Of a stretch of 64,000 nt of DNA, positions 26,574-38,469 are shown one piece after another (positions within the stretch are counted from its first letter, which is position 1; the number at the start of each line of letters is the position of its first letter). The stretch is taken from positions 124,001 through 188,000 of the forward strand of contig NC_015723.1 in NCBI RefSeq assembly GCF_000219215.1. Reading direction: 5' to 3'. The notes below the pieces were generated by a model. That model made no database searches. It was not told the DNA's origin and saw only the letters and a program-made list of their open reading frames with translations. The translations under genes were made by a program, and so were the position numbers. The stretch is from Cupriavidus necator N-1. Lineage in GTDB: Bacteria; Pseudomonadota; Gammaproteobacteria; Burkholderiales; Burkholderiaceae.

Positions 26574-27590
26574 ATGGCTCGCAAACTGAGCATCAAGCTG
26601 GCGATCAACGAGGCGATCGACCAGGAAATGACCCGCGACCCCAGCGTCATCATGCTGGGCGAAGACATTGTCGGCGGCGCCGGCGCGGACGGCGAGAAGG
26701 ACGCCTGGGGCGGCGTGCTGGGCGTGACCAAGGGCCTGTACGCCAAGCACGGCGACCGGCTGCTGGACACGCCGCTGTCTGAATCCGCTTACGTGGGCGC
26801 CGCCATCGGCGCCGCGGCCTGCGGCATGCGCCCGATCGCCGAGCTGATGTTTATCGACTTCATGGGCGTTTGCTTCGACCAGATCTTCAACCAGGCGGCC
26901 AAGTTCCGCTACATGTTCGGCGGCAAGGCCGAGACCCCGGTGGTGATCCGCGCGATGGTCGGCGCGGGCTTTCGCGCGGCCGCGCAGCACAGCCAGATGC
27001 TGACGCCGCTGTTCACTCATATCCCCGGACTGAAGGTGGTGTGCCCGTCCACGCCGTACGACACCAAGGGCCTGCTGATCCAGGCGATCCGCGACAACGA
27101 CCCGGTGATCTTCTGCGAGCACAAGAACCTATACGGCCTGGAGGGCGAGGTGCCCGAAGGCGCCTACGCGATTCCGTTCGGCGAGGCCAATATCGTGCGC
27201 GACGGCAAGGATGTGTCGATCGTCACCTACGGGATGATGGTGCATCGCTCGCTCGAAGCGGCCGCCACGCTGGCCAAGGAGGGCATCGAGGCGGAAGTGA
27301 TCGACCTGCGCACGCTCTCGCCGCTGGACATGGACACCGTGCTGGAATCGGTCGAGAACACCGGCCGCCTGGTGGTCGTGGACGAGGCCAGCCCGCGCTG
27401 CAATATCGCCACCGATATCTCCGCGCAGGTCGCGCAGCAGGCCTTCGGCGCGCTCAAGGCCGGCATCGAGATGGTGTGCCCGCCGCATACGCCGGTGCCG
27501 TTCTCGCCGACGCTGGAGGACCTGTACATCCCCAGCGCCGCGCAGATCGTGGCCGCCGCGCGCAAGACCATGAAGGGAGGCAAGCACTGA
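26574..27590 (+). CDS. acoB: Acetoin:DCPIP oxidoreductase (dehydrogenase E1) beta subunit
   Basis: A 338-residue transketolase-like E1 beta chain (INEAIDQEMTRDPSVIMLGE, DTPLSESAYVGAAIGAA, GRLVVVDEASPRCNIATD). It pairs with AcoA. AGGAGACAAACC precedes the ATG, 36 bp after acoA. Its stop overlaps the acoC start (ATGA at 27588-27592), implying coupled translation of beta subunit and lipoyl protein. Confidence 0.95.
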   Translation: MARKLSIKLAINEAIDQEMTRDPSVIMLGEDIVGGAGADGEKDAWGGVLGVTKGLYAKHGDRLLDTPLSESAYVGAAIGAAACGMRPIAELMFIDFMGVCFDQIFNQAAKFRYMFGGKAETPVVIRAMVGAGFRAAAQHSQMLTPLFTHIPGLKVVCPSTPYDTKGLLIQAIRDNDPVIFCEHKNLYGLEGEVPEGAYAIPFGEANIVRDGKDVSIVTYGMMVHRSLEAAATLAKEGIEAEVIDLRTLSPLDMDTVLESVENTGRLVVVDEASPRCNIATDISAQVAQQAFGALKAGIEMVCPPHTPVPFSPTLEDLYIPSAAQIVAAARKTMKGGKH

Positions 27591-28714
27591 TGGCAACCGC
27601 AATTTCCCCCACGATTATCCCGATCGTGATGCCCAAGTGGGGCCTGTCGATGAAAGAAGGCACGGTCAATGCGTGGCTGGTCGACGAAGGCACCGAGATT
27701 ACCGTGGGCCTGCCGATCCTCGACGTGGAAACCGACAAGATCGCCAATGCGGTGGAGGCGCCCGACGCGGGAACGCTGCGCCGCAAGGTGGCGCAGGCCG
27801 GCGACGTGCTGCCGGTGAAGGCGCTGCTGGGCGTGCTGGCACCTGCGGAGGTGAGCGATGCGCAAATCGATGACTATGTCGCGGCTTATGAAACGCCGGC
27901 GGACGATGCTGGCGAAGAAGAAGCCGCTGCCGCGTACCAGTTTGCCGACGTCGACGGCATCCGGGTCCGCTATGCCCGCAAGGGTGGCGGCGCCGAAACC
28001 GTGCTCTTCATCCACGGATTTGGCGGAGACCTGGACAACTGGCTGTTCAACCTCGATCCCCTGGCCGACGCGTACACCGTGGTGGCGCTCGACCTGCCCG
28101 GCCACGGACAGTCGTCGCCGCGGCTCGCGGGCACGACGCTGGCGCAGATGGCCGGCTTTGTAGCGCGCTTCATGGACGAGACCGGGATCGAGGCGGCGCA
28201 TGTGGTCGGCCATTCGATGGGCGGCGGCGTGGCGGCGCAACTGGCTGTGGATGCACCGCAGCGGGTGCTGTCGGTGGCGCTGGTGTCGCCGGTGGGCTTT
28301 GGCGACGCCGTCAACAGCGGCTATACCGAAGGCTTCGTCAGTGCCCAGTCCCGGCGTGAGCTCAAGCCCGTGGTCGAGCTGCTGTTCGCCGACGCGGGGC
28401 TGGTCAGCCGCCAGATGCTGGACGACCTGTTGCGCTACAAGCGGCTGGACGGCGTCACCGAGGCGCTGACGGCGCTCGGGCAGGGGCTCTTCGGCGGCGG
28501 CCGCCAGAGCGAGCAGCCTGGCCAGCGGCTGGCCGGCAGCGGCAAGCGCGTGCTGGTGGTGTGGGGCGGTCAGGACCAGATCATCCCGGCCGCGCACGCT
28601 GAAGCCGCGCCGGCGGGAGCAACCGTCAAGGTCTTTGCCGATGCTGGCCACATGAGCCAGATGGAGAAGGCCAATGACTTCAACGCGCTGCTGAAAAAGC
28701 ATCTGGCCGGCTGA
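27590..28714 (+). CDS. acoC: Acetoin dehydrogenase E2 component: lipoyl domain plus alpha/beta hydrolase
   Basis: A 374-residue protein. Residues 1-80 form a biotinyl/lipoyl domain with the lipoylation Lys50 in VETDKIANAVE. After a short acidic linker (about 100-118) comes an alpha/beta-hydrolase domain: oxyanion segment FIHGFGGDLDNW, nucleophile elbow GHSMGG with Ser209, and a C-terminal His in DAGHMSQME. This replaces the CoA-dependent acyltransferase domain of ordinary E2 proteins, as in C. necator AcoC. It overlaps acoB by one base. No dihydrolipoamide dehydrogenase (E3) gene follows, so E3 must come from elsewhere. Confidence 0.93.
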   Translation: MATAISPTIIPIVMPKWGLSMKEGTVNAWLVDEGTEITVGLPILDVETDKIANAVEAPDAGTLRRKVAQAGDVLPVKALLGVLAPAEVSDAQIDDYVAAYETPADDAGEEEAAAAYQFADVDGIRVRYARKGGGAETVLFIHGFGGDLDNWLFNLDPLADAYTVVALDLPGHGQSSPRLAGTTLAQMAGFVARFMDETGIEAAHVVGHSMGGGVAAQLAVDAPQRVLSVALVSPVGFGDAVNSGYTEGFVSAQSRRELKPVVELLFADAGLVSRQMLDDLLRYKRLDGVTEALTALGQGLFGGGRQSEQPGQRLAGSGKRVLVVWGGQDQIIPAAHAEAAPAGATVKVFADAGHMSQMEKANDFNALLKKHLAG

Positions 28715-28794
28715 TGCCGCGCGCGGATGGCGCCGCCCCAGGGCGCCATCCGCTCGGCCAGTTCGCCTTGTTCGAATTCAAGACAGGACACCTC

Positions 28795-29136
28795 ATGACC
28801 ACAGACCTGAAGACCCGCCTGACCGAGATCAACAAGCAATTCGGTGCGCTCGGCCAGGCCCAGCCCGCCGCCATGAGCGCCTTCCAGGGCGTGATGAAGG
28901 CCGCCACGCAGGACGGCAGCCTGCCGGCCGCCGTCAAGGAACTGATTGCCGTCGCACTGGCGGTGCAGAAGGGCTGCGACGACTGCGTGCTGTTCCACAC
29001 CAGTCAGGCGCTGCGCCATCGCGCCACGCGCGAGCAGCTGGCCGAAGTGCTGGCCATCAATATCGAGATGGGCGGCGGACCCGGCGCCATGTATGCGTCG
29101 AAGGCGCTGGCGTACTTCGATGCGCTCAACGTCTAG
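28795..29136 (+). CDS. AhpD-like (carboxymuconolactone decarboxylase family) protein
   Basis: A 113-residue all-helical protein with the AhpD signature: Glu49, then C61-x2-C64-x3-H68 (KGCDDCVLFHTSQA). AhpD proteins are small disulfide reductases that can be reduced through lipoyl proteins. Placement directly after acoC suggests redox exchange with its lipoyl arm or protection of the complex. ACAGGACACCTC precedes the ATG at 28795; the earlier in-frame start would overlap acoC. Functional link is inference. Confidence 0.85.
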   Translation: MTTDLKTRLTEINKQFGALGQAQPAAMSAFQGVMKAATQDGSLPAAVKELIAVALAVQKGCDDCVLFHTSQALRHRATREQLAEVLAINIEMGGGPGAMYASKALAYFDALNV

Positions 29137-29182
29137 CCTTGCTAGACTCGGCACGTTGCCATCCGGAGGCTGGTGCCATCCC

Positions 29183-29944
29183 ATGCCGTTTGAATTTGTC
29201 GATGCGGCCCATGCCGGGCAGGCGGGCAGCGACCCGCTGCAGGATGAGCTGGCCTTGCTGGATCTCGCGGCACAGGGCCGGCAGGTGGCGCAGCTGTGGG
29301 AGGCGCCGCTGTCGCTGGTGGTGCCGCGCACCTACCTGCGCCATGCCGCGCTGGAAACCGCGCGCGCCGACTTCGCGCAGCAAGGGTGCCCGGTGTTCCT
29401 GCGCATGTCGGGCGGCGGGCTGGTGCCGCAGGGCCCCGGCATCCTCAACCTGAGTCTGGCCTACGCAGTGGGACAGCCGCCGGGTGCGCGCAGCGACGCG
29501 GTCTACCTGCACTTGTGCGAGGTCATCGGCGATGCGCTGCAAGCGCTGGGCGTCGACACGCACTGGCAGGCCGTGGCCGGCTCCTTCTGCGACGGCCGCT
29601 TCAACCTGGCCTGGGGCCCGCCCGAAGCCGCGCGCAAGATCGCCGGCACGGCGCAGTACTGGCGGCGTGCACCCGCGGCCATGCAAGCGCCCGACGGGCA
29701 GCGCCACCTGGTGCTGGCCCATGCGGTGCTGCTGGTCAGCGCCGACCCTGTGCAGATCAACGCGCGCGCCAACGCGTTCGAAGCGGCCATCGACAGCGGC
29801 CGGCGCTATGACGCGGGCAAGGTCGTCAGCGTGCGCGAGGCATTGTTGGCCGGCGGCCGCGCGGTCGATGACGACGGCGCGCTGATGGCGCAGGTATCGG
29901 ATGCGCTGCGGCGAAGCGTCGGGCAGACGCCGCCGCCGGCGTAG
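29183..29944 (+). CDS. Lipoate-protein ligase A-like protein
   Basis: A 253-residue BPL/LplA/LipB-fold protein with the RMSGGG motif (74-79, equivalent to the RRxxGG of LplA) and a candidate catalytic Lys152 in ARKIAGTAQ. The opening QDELALLDLAAQG resembles short LplA-like amidotransferases or ligases. As last gene of the aco cluster it is well placed to attach lipoate to AcoC Lys50. GGAGG lies 14 bp before the ATG, a rather long spacing. Enzyme class (ligase versus octanoyl/lipoyl transferase) is uncertain. Confidence 0.82.
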   Translation: MPFEFVDAAHAGQAGSDPLQDELALLDLAAQGRQVAQLWEAPLSLVVPRTYLRHAALETARADFAQQGCPVFLRMSGGGLVPQGPGILNLSLAYAVGQPPGARSDAVYLHLCEVIGDALQALGVDTHWQAVAGSFCDGRFNLAWGPPEAARKIAGTAQYWRRAPAAMQAPDGQRHLVLAHAVLLVSADPVQINARANAFEAAIDSGRRYDAGKVVSVREALLAGGRAVDDDGALMAQVSDALRRSVGQTPPPA

Positions 29945-29978
29945 CCACTTGAAGCGGGAGACGCCAATTGGCGACCCC

Positions 29979-30006
29979 AAAAAAATCGCGGCCCACGCGG
30001 GGCCGC
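29979..30006 (-). terminator. Intrinsic terminator for the minus-strand gene at 30127
   Basis: Stem GCGGCCC (29988-29994) / GGGCCGC (30000-30006); on the minus strand it is followed by a T-rich run (AAAAAAATC on plus at 29979-29987). It faces the aco operon from the opposite side. Confidence 0.65.
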
Positions 30007-30073
30007 TAAAAATCGGGAATGCGAGGCGTGTCAGATGCCTCAGGAGACGTTATCGACACAGTGTGGACCACCG

Positions 30074-30095
30074 AGACCCCACTTCGGTGGGGTCT
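30074..30095. repeat. Perfect 9-bp hairpin closed by a UUCG tetraloop
   Basis: AGACCCCAC (30074-30082), TTCG, GTGGGGTCT (30087-30095). The C(UUCG)G cap on the plus-strand RNA is exceptionally stable. No T-run follows on either strand. It lies about 130 nt after the lipoate-ligase gene and may protect or delimit the aco transcript. Confidence 0.75.
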
Positions 30096-30126
30096 ATCGA
30101 GTCCAATCATGGAGGCGAGTGACCGC

Positions 30127-30948
30127 TTACGCGATCAGGTAGGCGGAGTGCGGGTCCGGCCGGATGGCAGTGCGCAGCTTGCGCACGCTGGCTTCCAGTT
30201 CGGCATGGGCGGCATCGAGCCAGGCGACGCGATGGCGCACCGGGTCCTTGGCCGACAGATCGCTGGCGGCGATCTCGCGCAGGAAGTAGCGCACCATGCT
30301 GCCGGCGCGCGCCGGCACTGGCATCATCCCCAGCAGTTGAGACTTCGCCAGCAGCCGGCGGCTGACTGCATGCCGCAGTCCTGCCCAGGCGGTACGGCCC
30401 AGCGCGATGTACAGCGCATCCGTGCGCATCTGCCGCACGGCGCCCAGGAACTGCACTTCGAATACCTCGCGCAGCATCGGTGTCTCCAGCAGTTCTTCCA
30501 GTGGCCCGTCGAACGCCAGACCGCGCCGCGTGGTGGCATGCGGCAGCAAGGCAAGCGGTTGCAGGCGCTCGAACCCGTCATTCCACAATGCCGCGGCGTG
30601 CGGCAGGCCGACCAGTTCGGGCACCCGGAAGTGGTCGAGCATGCGGATCAGGTTGGGCCGCACCAGCTTGCCGCCCAGCTCGACGCGCCGCTTGTTCTCG
30701 CGCTGGATCACGCGGCCGGGTGCATGGGCGCGCATCAGTTCCTCGGTGACGGCGGCGGCCAGCCGCACATGGGCGTGGCCGGGCGTGGTGCTGACCAGCA
30801 CCAGGGGTGCCTGGGTGTTCAGGTATTCGCAGGGCACGTAGTGCATGGCGTAGGTGCTGTCCTGTGCCACCACAACCGGTTTGGCGATCACGCCGACTGC
30901 GCCCGCAAGCCGAACCTGCGCGCAATACGCTTCGATGAAGTTGGTCAA
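30127..30948 (-). CDS. Hypothetical protein, 273 aa, TTG start
   Basis: I do not recognise the family. The protein is soluble, with no signal peptide or membrane segment: N-terminal alpha/beta-looking part (AGAVGVIAKPVVVAQDS, LVLVSTTPGHAHVRLAAAV) and a C-terminal helical, Arg-rich part (VRQMRTDALYIALGRTAW, LEASVRKLRTAIRPD). Codon use is typical of its neighbours, so it is very likely a real gene. The initiation codon is TTG, preceded by GGGGGGA. It stands alone between the aco cluster and the Fur-controlled site, with its own terminator. Confidence 0.72.
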   Translation of the reverse strand: MTNFIEAYCAQVRLAGAVGVIAKPVVVAQDSTYAMHYVPCEYLNTQAPLVLVSTTPGHAHVRLAAAVTEELMRAHAPGRVIQRENKRRVELGGKLVRPNLIRMLDHFRVPELVGLPHAAALWNDGFERLQPLALLPHATTRRGLAFDGPLEELLETPMLREVFEVQFLGAVRQMRTDALYIALGRTAWAGLRHAVSRRLLAKSQLLGMMPVPARAGSMVRYFLREIAASDLSAKDPVRHRVAWLDAAHAELEASVRKLRTAIRPDPHSAYLIA

Positions 30949-31249
30949 GGAATCCCCCCGCTCGCTTCGATGTATCGGCGCTTTCTATTGGCGCCTTCTA
31001 CTTGTTCTGCTTTCCGTTCATGGTAAGCCTGCGGTGCAGGGCAGATAAAGCGCGCGGCGCCGGTTTGACCGGAATCCGACGAAACCTTGGTGGGCCAGCC
31101 AACATACCGGAGCAGGATGCCCCTCGAACGGGTGGGGCACGCGCGTGGTTCACGGCAGGTACGGTATCGCACCGCGTGCGTCAGGACGATGACATCAGAC
31201 GGGAGGGAATCAGCCGGAACGGGACGGCCGCGGGCGGCGGGTCGCCGGA
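30949..31249. other. Intergenic stretch without a supported gene
   Basis: About 300 bp separate the hypothetical gene at 30127 from the Fur-linked terminator. Short frames here lack plausible starts and codon bias. No clear promoter for the minus-strand gene could be assigned. Confidence 0.5.
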
Positions 31250-31319
31250 AAGAAAAGACCGGACACGTGCGTGTCCGGTGAACCCATTTGCTGACTCAGG
31301 TAGTGTCACAGCCCGAGAG
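31250..31319 (-). ncRNA. Candidate Fur-repressed small RNA (about 70 nt)
   Basis: A complete small transcription unit is visible on the minus strand: -35 TTGTCA (31349-31354), 17-nt spacer, -10 TATCAT (31326-31331), a Fur box overlapping both, predicted start near 31319, then a 10-bp terminator stem (31258-31279) and CTTTTCTTT ending near 31250. No reading frame fits inside. Size, Fur control and built-in terminator resemble RyhB-type iron-sparing RNAs. Homology to known RNAs could not be tested. Confidence 0.6.
31258..31279 (-). terminator. Rho-independent terminator behind the Fur promoter
   Basis: ACCGGACACG (31258-31267) and CGTGTCCGGT (31270-31279) form a perfect stem; on the minus strand CTTTTCTTTCC follows. 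It would end both the candidate sRNA and any read-through from the OsmC-like gene. Confidence 0.85.
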
Positions 31320-31322
31320 CTA

Positions 31323-31345
31323 CAAATGATAACGATTATCATTTG
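31323..31345. promoter_or_regulatory. Fur box
   Basis: CAAATGATAA (31323-31332), CGA, TTATCATTTG (31336-31345): a perfect palindrome that fits the GATAAT-type Fur consensus closely. It covers the -10 and spacer of a minus-strand promoter; there is no plus-strand gene between here and the rRNA operon. Confidence 0.88.
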
Positions 31346-31383
31346 AGATGACAATAGCAAAGGGCGCGATCTTGCCGGTGGGG

Positions 31384-31773
31384 TCAGGCAATCGAAGTCT
31401 GGATGGAAAACTGTCCCGACAAGGTTTTGTGCACCGGGCAGCGGTTCGCCACGCGGAGCAGGTCATCCAGGATCTGGGGCGTGAGCTCACCGCTGACCTT
31501 GACCTCGCGGTTCATGGTGTAGGTCCCGTTGGCCTCTTCATGAGCGACCGATACATGGACTCCGGTGATCACGTAGCCCTTGCGTTTGGCGTACAGCTGC
31601 AAAGTCAGCGTGGTGCAGGCGGCCAGGGCCGAATCCAGCAGGTCATGCGGGTTCGGGTATTGGGTGTCGCCGCCGGCAGATGCATCCAGGTCGGCCCGCC
31701 ACTCGGCAGTCCCGTTGGTCAGGTGGCAGATGCTGTTGCCCTGGCTTGGTTGCCAGGTCGCTTGGATAGTCAT
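31384..31773 (-). CDS. OsmC/Ohr-family protein
   Basis: A 129-residue OsmC-like peroxiredoxin-type protein with the two family cysteines, C53 in LAACTTLTLQLYAKRKG and C112 in NRCPVHKTLSG. Members reduce organic hydroperoxides using lipoyl- or thiol-based donors. A TTG directly upstream (31776) is possible, but the ATG at 31773 with GGGGAC is preferred. It is monocistronic; the Fur promoter begins about 30 bp beyond its stop codon. Substrate not assignable. Confidence 0.87.
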   Translation of the reverse strand: MTIQATWQPSQGNSICHLTNGTAEWRADLDASAGGDTQYPNPHDLLDSALAACTTLTLQLYAKRKGYVITGVHVSVAHEEANGTYTMNREVKVSGELTPQILDDLLRVANRCPVHKTLSGQFSIQTSIA

Positions 31774-32338
31774 CAAACGTCCCCATCTATAAGAGAGCGG
31801 CCCGGTGGGCCGGAACAGCCATTCTATAAGCAGCGCCGGGCGAGGGCTGAAGTGGCTTGAAATGCCTTTTTTGGGCGAGTTGGCTTTTTTTCAAAGAACC
31901 TCTTGCCAACCCCGCTGCGGTCACTTAATATTCGCCCCCTCGCAACACAACGCAGCGCTGCAAAGCAGACGGGGCGCGGGTTGCGGGGTCGACCGGGTAG
32001 GTTGGCGCAGCGAAGTTAGCGCGCCGGCCGCAGCGAAAAAAGTTGCTGAAACGGTTGACGAAACGAAGAAAGCTCTGCATAATTTCGTTTCTCTGCTGCA
32101 GACAACGCAGCAGCGCTGAACGGCAAAGCCGGCAGCGAAGTTCTTTAACAACCAAACAACCGATAAGTGTGGGCGCTGGGTAGCGGACGCCGCTGTCTTC
32201 GGACAGTGTTGCTTCACAAGTTATACAGTGCTCGCACAGCAAAACGTGACTGGATCTTCGGATCTGGTCAGTCAGTTTTCTGAGAGTGAGCGACCGCTCG
32301 AAAGAGCGAGGGAGCCGCGAGGCTTCCACACAGAGATT
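31774..32338 (+). promoter_or_regulatory. rRNA operon promoter region and leader
   Basis: Two sigma-70 promoters are visible. P1: TTGCCA (31903-31908), 17 bp, TAATAT (31926-31931), followed by a GC-rich discriminator. P2: TTGACG (32055-32060), 17 bp, CATAAT (32078-32083). An A/T-rich tract (about 31866-31894) lies upstream of P1 and could act as an UP element. A boxA-like antitermination element GTTCTTTAACA is at 32140-32150, and the 5' arm of the pre-16S processing stem is at 32160-32177. Confidence 0.8.
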
Positions 32339-33873
<1,535 letters not shown>

Positions 33874-33893
33874 GAGGCTTGTGTCTCAAGCCT

Positions 33894-33911
33894 AGCGTTC
33901 ACACTTATCGG
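33894..33911 (+). other. 3' arm of the pre-16S RNase III processing stem
   Basis: AGCGTTCACACTTATCGG pairs with CCGATAAGTGTGGGCGCT at 32160-32177 over all 18 positions if two G-U wobbles are allowed. Pairing continues outwards (CAAACAA with TTTGTTTG) with one bulge. Confidence 0.8.
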
Positions 33912-33932
33912 TTTGTTTGCTGTTACAGCCAA

Positions 33933-34009
33933 GGGTCTGTAGCTCAGGTGGTTAGAGCACCGTCTTGATAAGGCGGGGGTCGTAGGTTCAAGTCCTACCA
34001 GACCCACCA
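33933..34009 (+). tRNA. tRNA-Ile (GAT)
   Basis: 77 nt including encoded CCA. Acceptor GGGTCTG/CAGACCC, D-arm AGCTCAGGTGGTTAGAGC, anticodon GAT in CTTGATAAG, T-arm GGTTCAAGTCC. Standard position in the 16S-23S spacer. Confidence 0.97.
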
Positions 34010-34020
34010 AGTTATCCGAA

Positions 34021-34096
34021 GGGGGATTAGCTCAGCTGGGAGAGCACCTGCTTTGCAAGCAGGGGGTCGTCGGTTCGATCCCGTCATCCTCCACCA
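34021..34096 (+). tRNA. tRNA-Ala (TGC)
   Basis: 76 nt including encoded CCA. Anticodon TGC in CTTTGCAAG, T-arm GGTTCGATCCC. It lies 11 nt after tRNA-Ile, the usual spacer pair. Confidence 0.97.
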
Positions 34097-34392
34097 CTAC
34101 CTGGTACCTTGGATTGGTTGTCAAATGAAAGCGCTTCGCGACGCTGAGTTGCGAGTGTTTCCATTTGGCATTGCCAAGCGATCTAACGATCGGCTGTTCT
34201 TTAAAAATATGGGATGTAGTAAAGGTGTCGCGAAGCGTTGATGAGACGCTGCAGTACAAAACGCGATACCGGGTTGTGATTGTATCAACCAAAATGTATT
34301 TAAGTGATCGAAAGATGACTTGGAATACGGCACAAATGCGAGAACTCATCCTGTAGCGACTGTTTCGAGCAATCGAGACACACTCGTTATAG
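34097..34392 (+). other. tRNA-Ala to 23S spacer with boxA and inverted repeat
   Basis: The spacer holds a perfect 11-bp inverted repeat, CGCTTCGCGAC (34132-34142) and GTCGCGAAGCG (34227-34237), enclosing a second boxA-like element GTTCTTTAAAAA (34196-34207). The 5' arm of the pre-23S stem is at 34378-34393. No coding sequence. Confidence 0.7.
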
Positions 34393-37270
<2,878 letters not shown>

Positions 37271-37272
<2 letters not shown>

Positions 37273-37286
37273 TATAACCAGTGTGT
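37271..37286 (+). other. 3' arm of the pre-23S processing stem
   Basis: CCTATAACCAGTGTGT pairs with ACACACTCGTTATAGG (34378-34393) at 15 of 16 positions. Confidence 0.75.
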
Positions 37287-37397
37287 TTTGCCTGGTGTGT
37301 GATCGTGACTGTGCCGAAACAGTTGACACAAGACGCACAACCCCAACTACATCCCTATTCGCAGCGTTGACCTCAACCTCAGCGCTGCAACCCCTTA

Positions 37398-37513
37398 TGC
37401 CTGGTGACCATAGCGAGCTGGAACCACCCCTTCCCATCCCGAACAGGTCCGTGAAACAGCTCCGCGCCGATGATAGTGCGGATACCCGTGTGAAAGTAGG
37501 TCATCGCCAGGCT
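37398..37513 (+). rRNA. rrf: 5S ribosomal RNA
   Basis: TGCCTGGTGACCATAGCGAG through GTCATCGCCAGGCT; ends pair GCCTGG with CCAGGC, and the internal CCCATCCCGAAC loop is conserved. About 116 nt. The residual 23S-5S spacer carries no tRNA. Confidence 0.95.
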
Positions 37514-37525
37514 CTTATACCGCAG

Positions 37526-37556
37526 AACCCCCAGCCCCAAAAGGCTGGGGGTTTTT
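37526..37556 (+). terminator. rRNA operon terminator
   Basis: Stem CCCCCAGCC (37528-37536) / GGCTGGGGG (37543-37551) followed by TTTTT, 13 bp after 5S. Confidence 0.95.
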
Positions 37557-37652
37557 GCTTTGGCGCGGCGAAAATGCAATGACTCGCCGCCGCCGCACCG
37601 GCGTAATACCATTACCGCTGAAATCCCTCGCTGAATCCCCCATTACCCATCC

Positions 37653-37931
37653 ATGTCGGCTGACAGCGCCTGGTATCTCTATCTGCTCGAATGCACCGGT
37701 GATTCCATCTACACCGGAATCACGACCGATGTTGCCCGCCGCTTCGCCGAGCATCTGTCCGGAAAAGGCGCCAAATACACGCGATCGCGCAAGCCCATAC
37801 GCGTCCTGGGCCAGTTGCGCTTCGAGACGAAGTCCGAAGCGTTGAAGGCGGAAATCGAGATCAAGCGCTTGAGTTCGACGCAGAAGCGCGCATTTTGCGC
37901 CCAATTGCCGGCAGCCGAGCCGGCTCAGTAG
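37653..37931 (+). CDS. GIY-YIG nuclease-superfamily protein (UPF0213/YhbQ-like)
   Basis: A 92-residue single-domain GIY-YIG protein: WYLYLLEC replaces the GIY strand, YTGITTDVARRFAEHLSG provides the YIG strand and catalytic Arg region, and a conserved Glu lies in ALKAEIEIKRL. Members of the YhbQ group are thought to act in DNA processing or repair, without a settled role. It ends before a bidirectional terminator shared with ohr. Start ATG at 37653 is the only plausible one. Confidence 0.88.
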   Translation: MSADSAWYLYLLECTGDSIYTGITTDVARRFAEHLSGKGAKYTRSRKPIRVLGQLRFETKSEALKAEIEIKRLSSTQKRAFCAQLPAAEPAQ

Positions 37932-37950
37932 ACCGCAGGGCGATCAAACA

Positions 37951-37986
37951 AAAAGGCCGGTAACGCCTTCGCGATACCGGCCTTTT
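37951..37986. terminator. Bidirectional terminator between GIY-YIG gene and ohr
   Basis: AAAAGGCCGGTA (37951-37962) and TACCGGCCTTTT (37975-37986) are exact reverse complements, giving a T-run on both strands for the two converging genes. Confidence 0.92.
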
Positions 37987-38000
37987 CCATGCCTGCAGGA

Positions 38001-38423
38001 TCAGACCACAGTCAGCGTCACATCGATATTGCCGCGCGTTGCGTTCGAGTACGGGCACACCTGGTGCGCCTGTTCGACCAGCTTTTCGGCAGCCTCGCGC
38101 TCGAAGCCCGGCAGCGAGATCTTCAGTTCGACCTGGATGCCGAAGCCTTGCGGGATCGGGCCGATGCCGACGGCGCCCTCGATGGTGGCATCGGCGGGCA
38201 CGGCGATCTTCTGCTGGCCGGCAACGTAGCGCATGGCGCCCAGGAAACAAGCCGAATAGCCGGCAGCAAAGAGCTGTTCCGGATTCAGGCCGTTACCGGC
38301 GCCACCCATTTCCTTGGGCACGGCCAGTTTGGCGTCGAGCTGGCCATCGGACGTGGTGGCACGGCCGTCACGGCCGCCGGTGGCGGTGGCATGGGCGGTA
38401 TAAACGACTTTTTCGAGTTTCAT
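38001..38423 (-). CDS. ohr: Organic hydroperoxide resistance peroxidase Ohr
   Basis: A 140-residue Ohr peroxidase that detoxifies fatty-acid and other organic hydroperoxides with lipoyl-protein reductant. The peroxidatic Cys59 is in [10 protein letters not shown] and the resolving Cys123 in [13 protein letters not shown]-terminal [20 protein letters not shown] is typical. It is 46 bp downstream of ohrR in the same direction, so the two probably form one unit. The nearby OsmC-like protein at 31384 is a separate, divergent member. Confidence 0.94.
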   Translation of the reverse strand: MKLEKVVYTAHATATGGRDGRATTSDGQLDAKLAVPKEMGGAGNGLNPEQLFAAGYSACFLGAMRYVAGQQKIAVPADATIEGAVGIGPIPQGFGIQVELKISLPGFEREAAEKLVEQAHQVCPYSNATRGNIDVTLTVV

Positions 38424-38469
38424 CTAAGGCTCCGGTTTGTTGCCCGAGAGGGCGTATCAATGCTTGCCG

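Noticed and set aside
25065..27122. 685-codon open frame antisense to acoX/acoA/acoB
   Set aside because: Shadow of three well-supported genes; no start signal and composition of a GC-rich antisense frame.
30945..31172. 75-codon minus-strand frame upstream of the hypothetical gene
   Set aside because: No ribosome site, poor codon bias, overlaps the start of the neighbouring gene.
33933..34096. tRNA genes as an integration (att) site
   Set aside because: They are the standard rRNA-spacer pair; no integrase, no duplicated tRNA 3' end nearby.
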